Shown piece after piece: positions 51,371-59,004 of a DNA stretch of 64,000 nt. This DNA comes from Andeanibacterium fulvum (lineage in GTDB: Bacteria > Pseudomonadota > Alphaproteobacteria > Sphingomonadales > Sphingomonadaceae), in contig NZ_JBANRM010000006.1 of NCBI RefSeq assembly GCF_037154085.1, positions 12,161 through 76,160 of the forward strand. The letters run 5' to 3'. Position numbers and translations under genes: made by a program. Below the pieces are notes generated by a model. The model was not told the origin of the DNA. It was given only the letters and a program-made list of their open reading frames with translations, and searched no databases. Numbering within the stretch: the stretch's first letter is position 1; each line of letters begins with the position of its first letter.

Positions 51371-51919
51371 ATGCGCCTTGCACCTTTGATGACGCTGGCG
51401 GCTGCCAGCATCGCCTTGTCCGCCTGCAATCAGAAGGCCGAGGATCCGGCCATGAAGCTGCTGGCCGACCGTATCGCGATCGAGGACTTGATCGTGAAAT
51501 ATTACGAACAGCTCGGTACCGGCGAGGAAGCCGGGATCGGCGAATATTACACCGAAGATGCGGTGCTGGACGTGAACGGCATCGTGAACAAGGGACACAA
51601 GGCCATCGAAGGCCTCTATTCCGGCATGGGCGAGGCCGATCCTTCCAGCCAGGGCACGTTCCACATGCTGCTGAGCAATCCGCAGATCGAAGTGAACGGC
51701 GACACCGCCACGGCCGAATTCGTATGGACCGGGATCATGAACCCCAAGATCGACGAACCGCCCCGCTTCCAGGAACAGGGCCGCGAATATGATCTGCTCA
51801 AGCGGGTCGACGGCAAATGGCTGATCCAGAAGCGGACCATCATCGCCGATAGCGGGATGCCGGAAATGTTCGCGGCCACTTATCAGCCGCGCAAGGATTA
51901 CGACGTCACCAAGGACTGA
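51371..51919 (+). CDS. SnoaL-like lipoprotein
   Basis: A 182-residue protein with a lipobox IALSAC (Cys19) and a SnoaL_4-like domain (LLADRIAIEDLIVKYYEQLGTGEEAGIGEYYTEDAVL, then LLKRVDGKWLIQKRTI). Together with the preceding exported double-NTF2 protein and the exported member at 30192, it shows that part of this fold set acts outside the cytoplasm. Two-base gap to the upstream gene, so co-translated. A strong hairpin terminator follows. Confidence 0.84.
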   Translation: MRLAPLMTLAAASIALSACNQKAEDPAMKLLADRIAIEDLIVKYYEQLGTGEEAGIGEYYTEDAVLDVNGIVNKGHKAIEGLYSGMGEADPSSQGTFHMLLSNPQIEVNGDTATAEFVWTGIMNPKIDEPPRFQEQGREYDLLKRVDGKWLIQKRTIIADSGMPEMFAATYQPRKDYDVTKD

Positions 51920-51931
51920 AGGCACAGAAAA

Positions 51932-51957
51932 GGGGCGGCCCCTTTGGGTGCCGCCCC
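51932..51957. terminator. Bidirectional hairpin terminator
   Basis: GGGGCGGC (51932-51939) pairs with GCCGCCCC (51950-51957) around CCCTTTGGGT, in the gap between convergent genes. AAAA precedes on the left and GTTCTT follows on the right, giving weak U-tracts in both directions. Confidence 0.72.
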
Positions 51958-51985
51958 AGTTCTTCCTGCGAGCGCAAATTCGTGC

Positions 51986-52489
51986 TTACGCTTCTTTCTT
52001 CGTGAGCGCGTTGGCGACGATTTCGGACACGAAGCCGAACACCGCACCGATGATCACCGAGGCGACCACGGGCATGATCGCCTTTTCCGGGGCGTCGCCG
52101 CGCAGGATGATCGGGCCGGCGATGGAGGCAAAGCCATAGACACTGGCCGGAATGGTCGCCAGCAGCGGAACCTTGCTGGACAGGCAGATAAGCGCGGCGC
52201 CCAGGCCAACTGCCACGGCCGTGCCCACTTCCGCGCCGAGCGCGCTGCCAAGCGGGCCGGATGCCAGCATCACGGCGCCCATGCCGACAATGGCGCCCCA
52301 GCTCATGCAGGCGATGGCGGTAGTGGTGCCCTTAATGCCGCCGCCCGAATGGAAGTGGCAACCCCAGGCAATGAAGGAAATCCAGACAAGTCCGGAAAGG
52401 ATGCTGGTGGCAAGCGGGCCGACATAGAGCCAGGTATCGAGAACGGCGAGCAGGCCGACCGAAAGGGCCAGCGCAACAACTGCAGGCAT
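51986..52489 (-). CDS. DUF1097-family membrane protein
   Basis: A 167-residue protein with five or so hydrophobic segments (about 2-18, 22-42, 55-75, 80-100 and 110-155), matching DUF1097: LATSILSGLVWISFIAWGCHF and CMSWGAIVGMGAVML. These are small integral membrane proteins of unknown role, sometimes near aromatic catabolism genes. MPAVVAL is the start; AGGGGGAATC precedes. It is 147 bp downstream of the SnoaL-like gene of the GMC operon and could be its last member. Confidence 0.75.
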   Translation of the reverse strand: MPAVVALALSVGLLAVLDTWLYVGPLATSILSGLVWISFIAWGCHFHSGGGIKGTTTAIACMSWGAIVGMGAVMLASGPLGSALGAEVGTAVAVGLGAALICLSSKVPLLATIPASVYGFASIAGPIILRGDAPEKAIMPVVASVIIGAVFGFVSEIVANALTKKEA

Positions 52490-52636
52490 AGAGATTCCCC
52501 CAAAACGTATGTTGTTTCTTTGCATGCGACCCGGTCGTTGCCGTCCGCATGGGAAAGCTATGCCAAGCCGCCACGCCCGTCCATTGCTTTTGTCCGGTTC
52601 ATCCCCGGGTGGGCCGGGCGTTCAGACGGCGGTCGC

Positions 52637-53026
52637 TCAGAAAATGCCGTTGGAATGAGGCAGGGTCTCGGGAATTTCCTGCAGCACTTCCCAATGTTCC
52701 TTCACCTTGCCGTCTTCCAGCCGGAAATAGTCGATGATCGACATGCCCGGATCGCCGGGGAAGCGCACCGTGTGGATGTGGAAGATCGTATAGTCCCCAT
52801 CCACGAAGCTGGCCTTGATCGCGAAGCCGATATCCTTGAAGCGGCTGGCGCGGTTCTCGAAGAAGTCGCGCAGCCCTTCCTTGCCCTCGCTCGCGGCGGT
52901 GGAATGCTGGATATAGCCGTCCGCCAGGAACTCGTCGATCTTGCTGGCATCGAACTTGAACAGCATCTCGTGATACATGCGAGTGCAGAAATCGAGATTG
53001 GCCTGCTCCTGCAGCGTCCGGCTCAT
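52637..53026 (-). CDS. SnoaL-like (NTF2-fold) protein, paralogue of 54456-54845
   Basis: A 129-residue SnoaL-like protein: MSRTLQEQANLDFCTRMYHEMLF, FLADGYIQHSTAASEGKEGLRDFF and IIDYFRLEDGKVKEHWEVLQ. It is clearly paralogous to the product of 54456-54845, which shares start MSRT-QE-AN and the end GKVKEHW-V-Q. The pair flanks an SDR and a DUF3237 protein. Likely an enzyme with a closed barrel; decarboxylation or retro-aldol of a lignin-dimer intermediate is a reasonable guess. Start MSRTLQ follows GGGGAGAGAC. Confidence 0.87.
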   Translation of the reverse strand: MSRTLQEQANLDFCTRMYHEMLFKFDASKIDEFLADGYIQHSTAASEGKEGLRDFFENRASRFKDIGFAIKASFVDGDYTIFHIHTVRFPGDPGMSIIDYFRLEDGKVKEHWEVLQEIPETLPHSNGIF

Positions 53027-53053
53027 CGTGTCTCTCCCCAATTCCGTCCGTTT

Positions 53054-53581
53054 TCAGACCAGCGCGTAATAGCGCAGCAGATTGCCGTCGCTGCGACGCT
53101 CGCCCACGCCGATGAAGACATGCTTGGTAAGCCAGTCATGCTTGCCCACCGGGCATTCGAAAGTGGGGTTGCCGCGCAGGTAGTAATCCTCATGCGGAAC
53201 CGGTTCGCCGCCATTGAAGGCCCAGTCGCGCAGGCGGGCCATCGTGTCGGGCTTGCGCCCCCACAGGAAGCCCTTGTTGTTGAGCAGGATGATCGTGCCG
53301 TCATCCTCTTCCAGCAGATAGCGCGCATCGAACACAGCGACATCGTCGGGCCGGAAATAGGCATAGTCGCCCCCCGAACCGGGAACGGCACGGCCGCGGA
53401 TGTTCGGCCCTTCGAAAGTGCCGCCCTGCACCAGAACGGCGCTGCGCATGCCGCCATTGGGGTGCGGCGCGATGGAATAGACTTCGGGGAAGGTCAGGCG
53501 GACCTCCATCACGAATTCCATGCGCGGATTGTCCAGATCCGAGAAAGGCGGCTGGAACGGGGTGGTATCGGAAAAGCTCAT
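53054..53581 (-). CDS. DUF3237-family protein
   Basis: A 175-residue protein of the DUF3237 family, a small beta-barrel: MEFVMEVRLTFPEVYSIAP, GGTFEGPNIRGRAVPGSGGDYAYFRPDD and the C-terminal KHVFIGVGERR. DUF3237 genes recur in aromatic and dimer catabolic clusters of sphingomonads, but the reaction is not settled to my knowledge. It overlaps the SDR stop codon by one base and belongs to the GMC-SnoaL-SDR-DUF3237-SnoaL operon. Confidence 0.87.
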   Translation of the reverse strand: MSFSDTTPFQPPFSDLDNPRMEFVMEVRLTFPEVYSIAPHPNGGMRSAVLVQGGTFEGPNIRGRAVPGSGGDYAYFRPDDVAVFDARYLLEEDDGTIILLNNKGFLWGRKPDTMARLRDWAFNGGEPVPHEDYYLRGNPTFECPVGKHDWLTKHVFIGVGERRSDGNLLRYYALV

Positions 53582-54330
53582 CAGCGCAGCTCCAGCATGC
53601 CGCCATCGACGAACAGGTTCGCGGCGGTGATAAACGAGGCATCGTCGGAAGCGAGGAACAGCACGGCCTTGGCCACTTCCTCGCTCTGGCCCATGCGGTG
53701 CATCGGCACGTTTTCGATCATCTTTTCCTTGAGCGCGGCAATCGCCTCATCGGTCATGCCGGGATTGCGATAGAGCAGCGGCGTATCGATCGGGCCGGGG
53801 CTGACCATGTTGAGGCGGATGCCTTCGGAAACCAGCTCGCCCGCGAACACCTTCATCGCGGCATAGAGCCCGCCCTTGGCGGCGGCATAGACGGCATTGC
53901 CCGGCAGGCTGGCATGGGCACCAATGGAGCCGGTGACAACCACCGAACCGCCCTTGCCCATGATCCGCACCGCCTTCTGCAGAGCGAAGACACAGCCCTT
54001 GAGATTGATCGAATGGGTGTGATCCCACGCTTCGGACGTAATGTCGCGCAGCGGGGCAAAGCCACCCACGCCCGCATTGATGTAGAGCACGTCGATTCGG
54101 CCATCTTCGGCCTCGATCTTCGTCACTACATCCTCGCTGGAAGCGATGTCTGCGATGTCCGCCTGGTAACCCTTGCTGCCGGGGATAGAAGCCACTGCCT
54201 CGTCCAGCGTTTGCTGATTACGTCCAGTGATGTGCACCTTTGCACCCTCGGCCGCAAAGGCCTGCGCGGTGGCGAGGCCCATCCCGCTATTGCCGCCCAT
54301 CACGAGGACGACCTTGTCCTTGAAACGCAT
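53581..54330 (-). CDS. Short-chain dehydrogenase/reductase
   Basis: A 249-residue classical SDR, NAD(P) motif VMGGNSGMGLATA, NAGVGG, catalytic Ser in VTGSIGAH and Tyr/Lys in YAAAKGG, end FVDGGMLELR. It probably acts on a side-chain hydroxyl of an aromatic intermediate. ATG 54330 is preferred over 54333 because the spacing to AGGAGA is better. It is separated from the upstream SnoaL-like gene by 125 bp that hold an inverted-repeat element, so a secondary promoter is possible. Confidence 0.9.
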   Translation of the reverse strand: MRFKDKVVLVMGGNSGMGLATAQAFAAEGAKVHITGRNQQTLDEAVASIPGSKGYQADIADIASSEDVVTKIEAEDGRIDVLYINAGVGGFAPLRDITSEAWDHTHSINLKGCVFALQKAVRIMGKGGSVVVTGSIGAHASLPGNAVYAAAKGGLYAAMKVFAGELVSEGIRLNMVSPGPIDTPLLYRNPGMTDEAIAALKEKMIENVPMHRMGQSEEVAKAVLFLASDDASFITAANLFVDGGMLELR

Positions 54331-54357
54331 CATTCTCTCCTTCAACCTCAACGCCCG

Positions 54358-54436
54358 CTCATGGTGAGCCTGTCGAACCATGCGCGCCGCACTTCCCCCT
54401 CTGGCGCGGGTCCTTTGACAGGCTCAGGACGAACGG
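54358..54436. repeat. Inverted-repeat element within catabolic operon
   Basis: TGGTGAGCCTGTCGAACCAT on the left is matched on the right by TTTGACAGGCTCAGGACGAAC, an imperfect long inverted repeat (AGCCTGTC/GACAGGCT) around a G+C core. This is a known type of dispersed alphaproteobacterial palindrome. Its place between two co-directional operon genes may stabilise or attenuate the transcript. Confidence 0.72.
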
Positions 54437-54455
54437 GGTAGGTGCGCAAATCCTG

Positions 54456-54845
54456 TCAGAACGGCGAATTCGGGTTCGGCCCGCCTTCAACCACATCCTG
54501 CATCACATCCCAATGTTCCTTCACCTTCCCGTCTTCGACGCGGAAGATGTCGATCACGGCCCAGCCCAGATCGCCGGGGAAGCGGCGCACGTGATAGTGC
54601 ACCGTCACGTGATCCCCATCGACGAAGGCCCGCTTCACATCGTGGACAGCCTCGGGCGTCTGGCCCTTGATCATGTCGAGGAAGTCCTTGAGCGGCTGCT
54701 TGCCTGGCTCCACCGACTGGTTGTGCTGGATGTATCCGTCGGCAATGAAGCGATCCACCGCCGTTGAATCCATCGGGTTCAACACCTGGGCGAACATGTC
54801 CAGCACCAGCTGAAGGTTCGCTTCTTCCTGCGGAGTGCGGCTCAT
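54456..54845 (-). CDS. SnoaL-like (NTF2-fold) protein, paralogue of 52637-53026
   Basis: A 129-residue SnoaL-like protein: MSRTPQEEANLQLVLDMFAQVL, FIADGYIQHNQSVEPGKQPLKDFL and VIDIFRVEDGKVKEHWDVMQ. Likely an enzyme; the two copies may serve opposite enantiomers or sequential intermediates. Its ATG overlaps the stop of the GMC gene (ATGA), so it is translated with it. The much longer frame upstream is antisense noise. Confidence 0.88.
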   Translation of the reverse strand: MSRTPQEEANLQLVLDMFAQVLNPMDSTAVDRFIADGYIQHNQSVEPGKQPLKDFLDMIKGQTPEAVHDVKRAFVDGDHVTVHYHVRRFPGDLGWAVIDIFRVEDGKVKEHWDVMQDVVEGGPNPNSPF

Positions 54846-56497
54846 GCGAGTTTCTCCCCGGCAAGCTCGGCACGCGGCAGGCTCTGGCCCTTGATGATGT
54901 CCGCCGCCTTTTCGGCCAGCATCATCACCGGCAGGTTGGTGTTGCCGCCCGGCACGGTGGGCATGACCGAGCAATCGACCACGCGCAGCCCTTCCACCCC
55001 GATCACCTTCAGGTCGCTGCCGACCACAGACCGCTCACCCATGCCCATGGCGCAGGTGCTGGTGGGATGCTGGGCGACATAGCAAGTGGCGCGGATGAAA
55101 GCGTTGAGTTCCTCGTCGCTCTCCACCTGCGCGCCCGGCGTGCGCTCCCGGCCGGTGAGCGAGCCCATCGGTTCGGTGCGATAGATCCGGCGCGCGGTGC
55201 GGATCGCGTCGCGCATCTGCGCCAGATCGGCCTCCTCGGCCATGATGTTGAGGGTCACGGCGGCCACTTCGCGGGGATCCGCACTCTTCAGTTCCACCCA
55301 GCCGCGGCTTTCGGGATGCAGCTGAACGAGGCCGGCCCAGAAGACATGCTCCTGCTCCTTCTTGATGCCGGGGAACCAGGTTTGCGCATCGAAGCGGATC
55401 GGGTTGACCATGATCTGCAGATCGGGCCGATCGTATTTGTCGCTGGTGCGCACCACGACGTTGCAGCTGTTGACCTGCGTCGCCATCGGCCCGCTGCCCG
55501 TGAGCATCCAGCGCAGCGAGTTGAGCGCGATCTTGTCCCAGCGCAGTTGGTTGAGGAAAGTGACGGGCTTGGTTGCATCCCATTCCAGCGAAACACAGGG
55601 GTGCTCCTGCAAATTGCGGCCTACGCCCTGGCTGTCATGGACCACCTCTATGCCATGGCTCCTGAGGTGCTCCGCAGGGCCGACGCCCGACAGCATCAGC
55701 AATTGCGGCGAATTATAGCTGCCACCCGAAAGGATCACTTCGCGATTGGCACGGATCACCGTGGGGCCGGCGGGCGTATCGATCTCCACCCCGACGCATT
55801 TCTTGCCCTCGAACACCACGCGGCGGGCCAGCGCGCCCGATTGCACGGCAAGGTTGGGCCGCCCCAAAGCGGGCTTGATATAAGCAGTGGAGGCGCTGAC
55901 GCGGCGGCCCTTGGCATCCACCGTCTGCTCGCCTCGGGCGAAGCCTTCGGGCTTTGCACCCGCCAGATCGTCGGTCGTATCGAAGCCCGCCGCCTTGGCG
56001 GTCGCCATCATTTCCTTGTGCAGCAGGAAAGGCGAATCGATCGGGCGAACGGCAACCGGGCCACCCTTGCCGTGATACTCGCTCTCGCCCCGCCAGCTGT
56101 CTTCCATCTTGCGGAAATAGGGCAGCACATCGGCATAAGACCATCCGCGCGCGCCCATCTGGCCCCACTGGTCGTAGTCCAGCGGGTGGCCACGCATGGC
56201 GAACATGCCGTTGATCGAGCCGGAACCGCCCATCACCCGCCCCCGCGGCAAGGGCATGCGGCGCCCGTCCAGATGCGGCTCTTCCTCGGTCCAATAGGTC
56301 CAGTTGAAACGCGGATCGGGCATGGCCTTGAGGAAGGCCAGCGGCATCTTGAGGAAAATGTGATCGTCCTTGCCGCCGGCTTCCAGCAGCAGGACCTTGT
56401 TCTTCGGGTCTTCGCTCAGCCTGGCGGCCACGACGCAGCCCGCAGAGCCGCCACCCACAACGATATAATCGAACGCTTCGCCAGAACCTGTGACCAT
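54842..56497 (-). CDS. GMC-family FAD oxidoreductase, lead gene of catabolic operon
   Basis: A 551-residue GMC enzyme: FAD motif FDYIVVGGGSAGCVVAARL, GRVMGGSGSINGMFAMRG, GGSYNSPQLLMLSG, catalytic His in AQHPTSTCAMG and GGNTNLPVMML. Oxidises a primary or benzylic alcohol. In Sphingobium SYK-6, GMC oxidoreductases oxidise side-chain alcohols of phenylcoumaran lignin dimers, which is the closest precedent given the SnoaL, SDR and stilbene-cleaving genes here. First gene of a five-gene operon, divergent from another SnoaL-like gene across palindrome site D. Confidence 0.92.
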   Translation of the reverse strand: MVTGSGEAFDYIVVGGGSAGCVVAARLSEDPKNKVLLLEAGGKDDHIFLKMPLAFLKAMPDPRFNWTYWTEEEPHLDGRRMPLPRGRVMGGSGSINGMFAMRGHPLDYDQWGQMGARGWSYADVLPYFRKMEDSWRGESEYHGKGGPVAVRPIDSPFLLHKEMMATAKAAGFDTTDDLAGAKPEGFARGEQTVDAKGRRVSASTAYIKPALGRPNLAVQSGALARRVVFEGKKCVGVEIDTPAGPTVIRANREVILSGGSYNSPQLLMLSGVGPAEHLRSHGIEVVHDSQGVGRNLQEHPCVSLEWDATKPVTFLNQLRWDKIALNSLRWMLTGSGPMATQVNSCNVVVRTSDKYDRPDLQIMVNPIRFDAQTWFPGIKKEQEHVFWAGLVQLHPESRGWVELKSADPREVAAVTLNIMAEEADLAQMRDAIRTARRIYRTEPMGSLTGRERTPGAQVESDEELNAFIRATCYVAQHPTSTCAMGMGERSVVGSDLKVIGVEGLRVVDCSVMPTVPGGNTNLPVMMLAEKAADIIKGQSLPRAELAGEKLA

Positions 56498-56522
56498 CGG
56501 TACCTCTCCCTTGCCGGTTTTC

Positions 56523-56534
56523 TAACGATCGTTA
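56523..56534. promoter_or_regulatory. TAAC-N4-GTTA operator candidate, site D
   Basis: TAACGATCGTTA is a perfect 12-bp palindrome in the 80-bp gap between the divergent GMC (start 56497) and SnoaL-like (start 56578) genes. Confidence 0.65.
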
Positions 56535-56577
56535 CAAAGGGTGGCAAGGAATGTGAGGGATAAGGAGAGGGTCGGGC

Positions 56578-56970
56578 ATGACCAGAGAAGATTACGAGCG
56601 TTACGTCACGGCCTTCAACGCGCGCGACTATGATGCGGTGTTCGATTTCTATGCCGAAAATCCGAAGATGGCCTTCTTCGGGATCGAGATCACCACCCGC
56701 CAGCAACTCAAGGATTTCTACGGTTTCCTGCACCAATTTGTGAAGGAAACGGTGACGGTGGAACGCTTCGCCGGCTCCGACGAACTGGCCGCAGTGGAAG
56801 GCATCGTGCGCGTCGAAGGCCTTGCAGACCTGACGCCCGAAATCCTGGCCGAGCGCGGAATGCCGCAATTCTTCCCCATCGCCAAAGGCGAAGTGCAGGA
56901 AATGCGGCAGTATATTCACTACCACCTCAAAGATGGTAAGATTGAAAATGTGGGCTGCGCGCTGGTTTAG
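56578..56970 (+). CDS. SnoaL-like (NTF2-fold) protein
   Basis: A 130-residue NTF2-like protein beginning MTREDYERYVTAFNARDYDAVFDFYAENPKMAFFGIEI, with a polyketide-cyclase-like C-terminus MRQYIHYHLKDGKIENV. Weaker similarity to the other SnoaL-like proteins here, so a separate subfamily. Divergent from the GMC operon with a shared palindrome, so likely in the same regulon. ATG follows AAGGAGAGGGTCGGGC. Confidence 0.85.
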   Translation: MTREDYERYVTAFNARDYDAVFDFYAENPKMAFFGIEITTRQQLKDFYGFLHQFVKETVTVERFAGSDELAAVEGIVRVEGLADLTPEILAERGMPQFFPIAKGEVQEMRQYIHYHLKDGKIENVGCALV

Positions 56971-57088
56971 GAACAATCCGATCTATTGAGGCGCAAGCGA
57001 CTGTGGATGAGCAAGCGGGGCGCTGCTTTCACACTTGCGTTTATTTCGCATATATGAAACATGGGTTCCGGATAGGAGGAACCCAGAC

Positions 57089-58213
57089 TTGATCAAGACC
57101 ACCCATGTCGGAAGCCTGCCCCGCGGGCCCGAACTCGTCCCCTTGCTGCTCGCCCGCGACAAGGGCGAACCCTACGATGCGGAAGAATTCGACCGCGTAG
57201 TGCAGGAAGCCGTGAACGAGGCCGTGGTCCAGCAAGTCGAGGCCGGCGTTTCCATCGTGAGCGACGGCGAACTCGGCAAGGTCGGCTATTCCACCTATAT
57301 CATCGAACGTCTGTCGGGCTTTGGCGGGCACTCTCCGCGCAAGCCCGCGCTGGACCTGGCCGAAGTGCCGGACCTCGCCAAGAAGCTCTCCGCCATCATG
57401 GGCGCGCAGGAATTCACTCGTGCCAGCGCCATCGCGCCAGTGAAGCTGGTCAATCTCCAGCCGCTGCATGACGATATCCGCCGCTTCAAGGCCGCCCTTG
57501 CCGGGCACGGACACGGCGTGGCGGCCTTCATGAACTCGGCCTCGCCGGGGCTCATCACGGCCTTCCAGCCGAACCAGTATTACCCCAGCCACGAAGCTTA
57601 TCTGGCCGATCTCGTAACCGCGATGCAGCCGGAATACGAAGCCATCGTGGAAGCCGGCTTCGACCTGCAGCTCGATTGCCCCGACCTCGCGATGAGCCGC
57701 CACACCGGCTATCAGGACCTGACCGAGGAGGAATTCCTCAAGATCGCCCGCGCCAATGTGGAAGCGCTGAACGAGGCGACCAAGAACATCCCGCCCGAAA
57801 AGCTGCGCATGCATGTGTGCTGGGGCAATTACGAAGGTCCGCACGATTTCGACATCCCGCTGGAGCGGATCATCGACATCGTGCTGTCCGCCCGTCCCTC
57901 CACCATCCTGTTCGAAGCGGCCAATCCGCGCCACGAACATGAATGGGTAGTATGGAAGGCCGCCGATCTGGCGGGCAAGATTCTGGCCCCCGGCCTGATC
58001 GACAGCTGCTCCAACTATATCGAAACTGCCGAACTCGTCGCCCAGCGCGTCGAACGCTTCGCCAGCATTGTCGGCAAGGACCGGGTGATCGCATCGAGCG
58101 ACTGCGGCTTCGGCACCTTCGCCGGTTACGGCAAGATCGACCCGGCAGTGACCTGGAAGAAGCTGCGTGCGCTGCGCGACGGTGCAGACATCGCGGAAGC
58201 CCGGATTGGATAA
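57089..58213 (+). CDS. MetE C-terminal-like (cobalamin-independent methionine synthase II) family protein
   Basis: A 374-residue TIM-barrel protein of the MetE-C/UROD-like family, which uses a zinc to activate thiols. Zn-ligand candidates are in HVCWGNYEG (His/Cys) and SSDCGFGTFAGYG (Cys), and the N-terminus is MIKTTHVGSLPRG. It lacks the MetE N-terminal half. Family members include methylcobamide:thiol transferases and epoxyalkane:CoM transferase, so a role in methyl or thiol transfer is possible. TTG 57089, nine bases after AGGAGG (57074-57079), is the likely start. IclR gene follows by four bases. Confidence 0.85.
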   Translation: MIKTTHVGSLPRGPELVPLLLARDKGEPYDAEEFDRVVQEAVNEAVVQQVEAGVSIVSDGELGKVGYSTYIIERLSGFGGHSPRKPALDLAEVPDLAKKLSAIMGAQEFTRASAIAPVKLVNLQPLHDDIRRFKAALAGHGHGVAAFMNSASPGLITAFQPNQYYPSHEAYLADLVTAMQPEYEAIVEAGFDLQLDCPDLAMSRHTGYQDLTEEEFLKIARANVEALNEATKNIPPEKLRMHVCWGNYEGPHDFDIPLERIIDIVLSARPSTILFEAANPRHEHEWVVWKAADLAGKILAPGLIDSCSNYIETAELVAQRVERFASIVGKDRVIASSDCGFGTFAGYGKIDPAVTWKKLRALRDGADIAEARIG

Positions 58214-58217
58214 GGCT

Positions 58218-58976
58218 ATGGGGGGCAGCGGGGCAGCAGCTCAATCCAGCAGCGTCAAATCGGCAACGCGCACACTCGACATCATCGAGTATGTCGTCGC
58301 TGCCGGCCGCCCGCTGGTGGCACAGGAAATCTCCAACGCCTTGGGGATTCCTGTCAGCAGCCTGTCCTACCTGCTCTCCACCCTTGCCGATCGCGGCTAT
58401 CTCCAGCGTGAGGGGCGGCGGTATACCCCTGGCCCCGGGCTGGAGCGGCTGCAGGCCAAGCGCGGCGGCTTCTCGCTGGTGGAGCGTGTCGCTCCGCTGG
58501 TTCGCACCTTGCGAGTGCAGCTCAACGAAACCGCCAGCTTCTGGGTGCGCCATGGCTGGCAGATCGAACCCATCGCCACGGAAATGAGCGAACAGGCACT
58601 GCGTTACGCCGTCATCACCGGCACGCGCCTGCCCATGTACGCCCTCGCATCCGGGAAGGCCGTGCTGGCCGCCATGCCCGACGAGGAACTGGACCGGTAT
58701 TTTGCCGAAGTGAAGCTGGAGAAATTCACGCCTCACACGATCGTCAGCGAAGCGAAGCTGCGCAAGCAGATCGCGGAAACCCGCAAGACCGGCTTTGCCG
58801 TGATCGAAGAGGAATACAGCCTCGGCATCAACGGCATTGGCCGAGTGGTGCGCGTGGGCGATGAGGTAGTGGGCGCCCTGTCAGTCGCGATCCCCAAGGT
58901 GCGCTACAGCGAAGCTCTGGAAAAACGCGCCAAAGATCTGCTGGAACGAACCGCTACGCTGCTCGAAGAAGGCTGA
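58218..58976 (+). CDS. IclR-family transcriptional regulator
   Basis: A 252-residue IclR-type regulator. The N-terminal winged helix is RTLDIIEYVVAAGRPLVAQEISNALGIPVSSLSYLLSTLADRGYLQ. The GAF-like effector domain is about 90-250 with SGKAVLAAMPDEEL and YSLGINGIGRVVRVGDEVVGALSVAIP. Located four bases after the MetE-like gene, so in an operon with it and probably regulating it. Possible effector is an aromatic acid, as with PcaR/PobR homologues, but not shown. Confidence 0.9.
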   Translation: MGGSGAAAQSSSVKSATRTLDIIEYVVAAGRPLVAQEISNALGIPVSSLSYLLSTLADRGYLQREGRRYTPGPGLERLQAKRGGFSLVERVAPLVRTLRVQLNETASFWVRHGWQIEPIATEMSEQALRYAVITGTRLPMYALASGKAVLAAMPDEELDRYFAEVKLEKFTPHTIVSEAKLRKQIAETRKTGFAVIEEEYSLGINGIGRVVRVGDEVVGALSVAIPKVRYSEALEKRAKDLLERTATLLEEG

Positions 58977-59004
58977 TCCCCACCCCGATATCCGATATGC
59001 CGCT

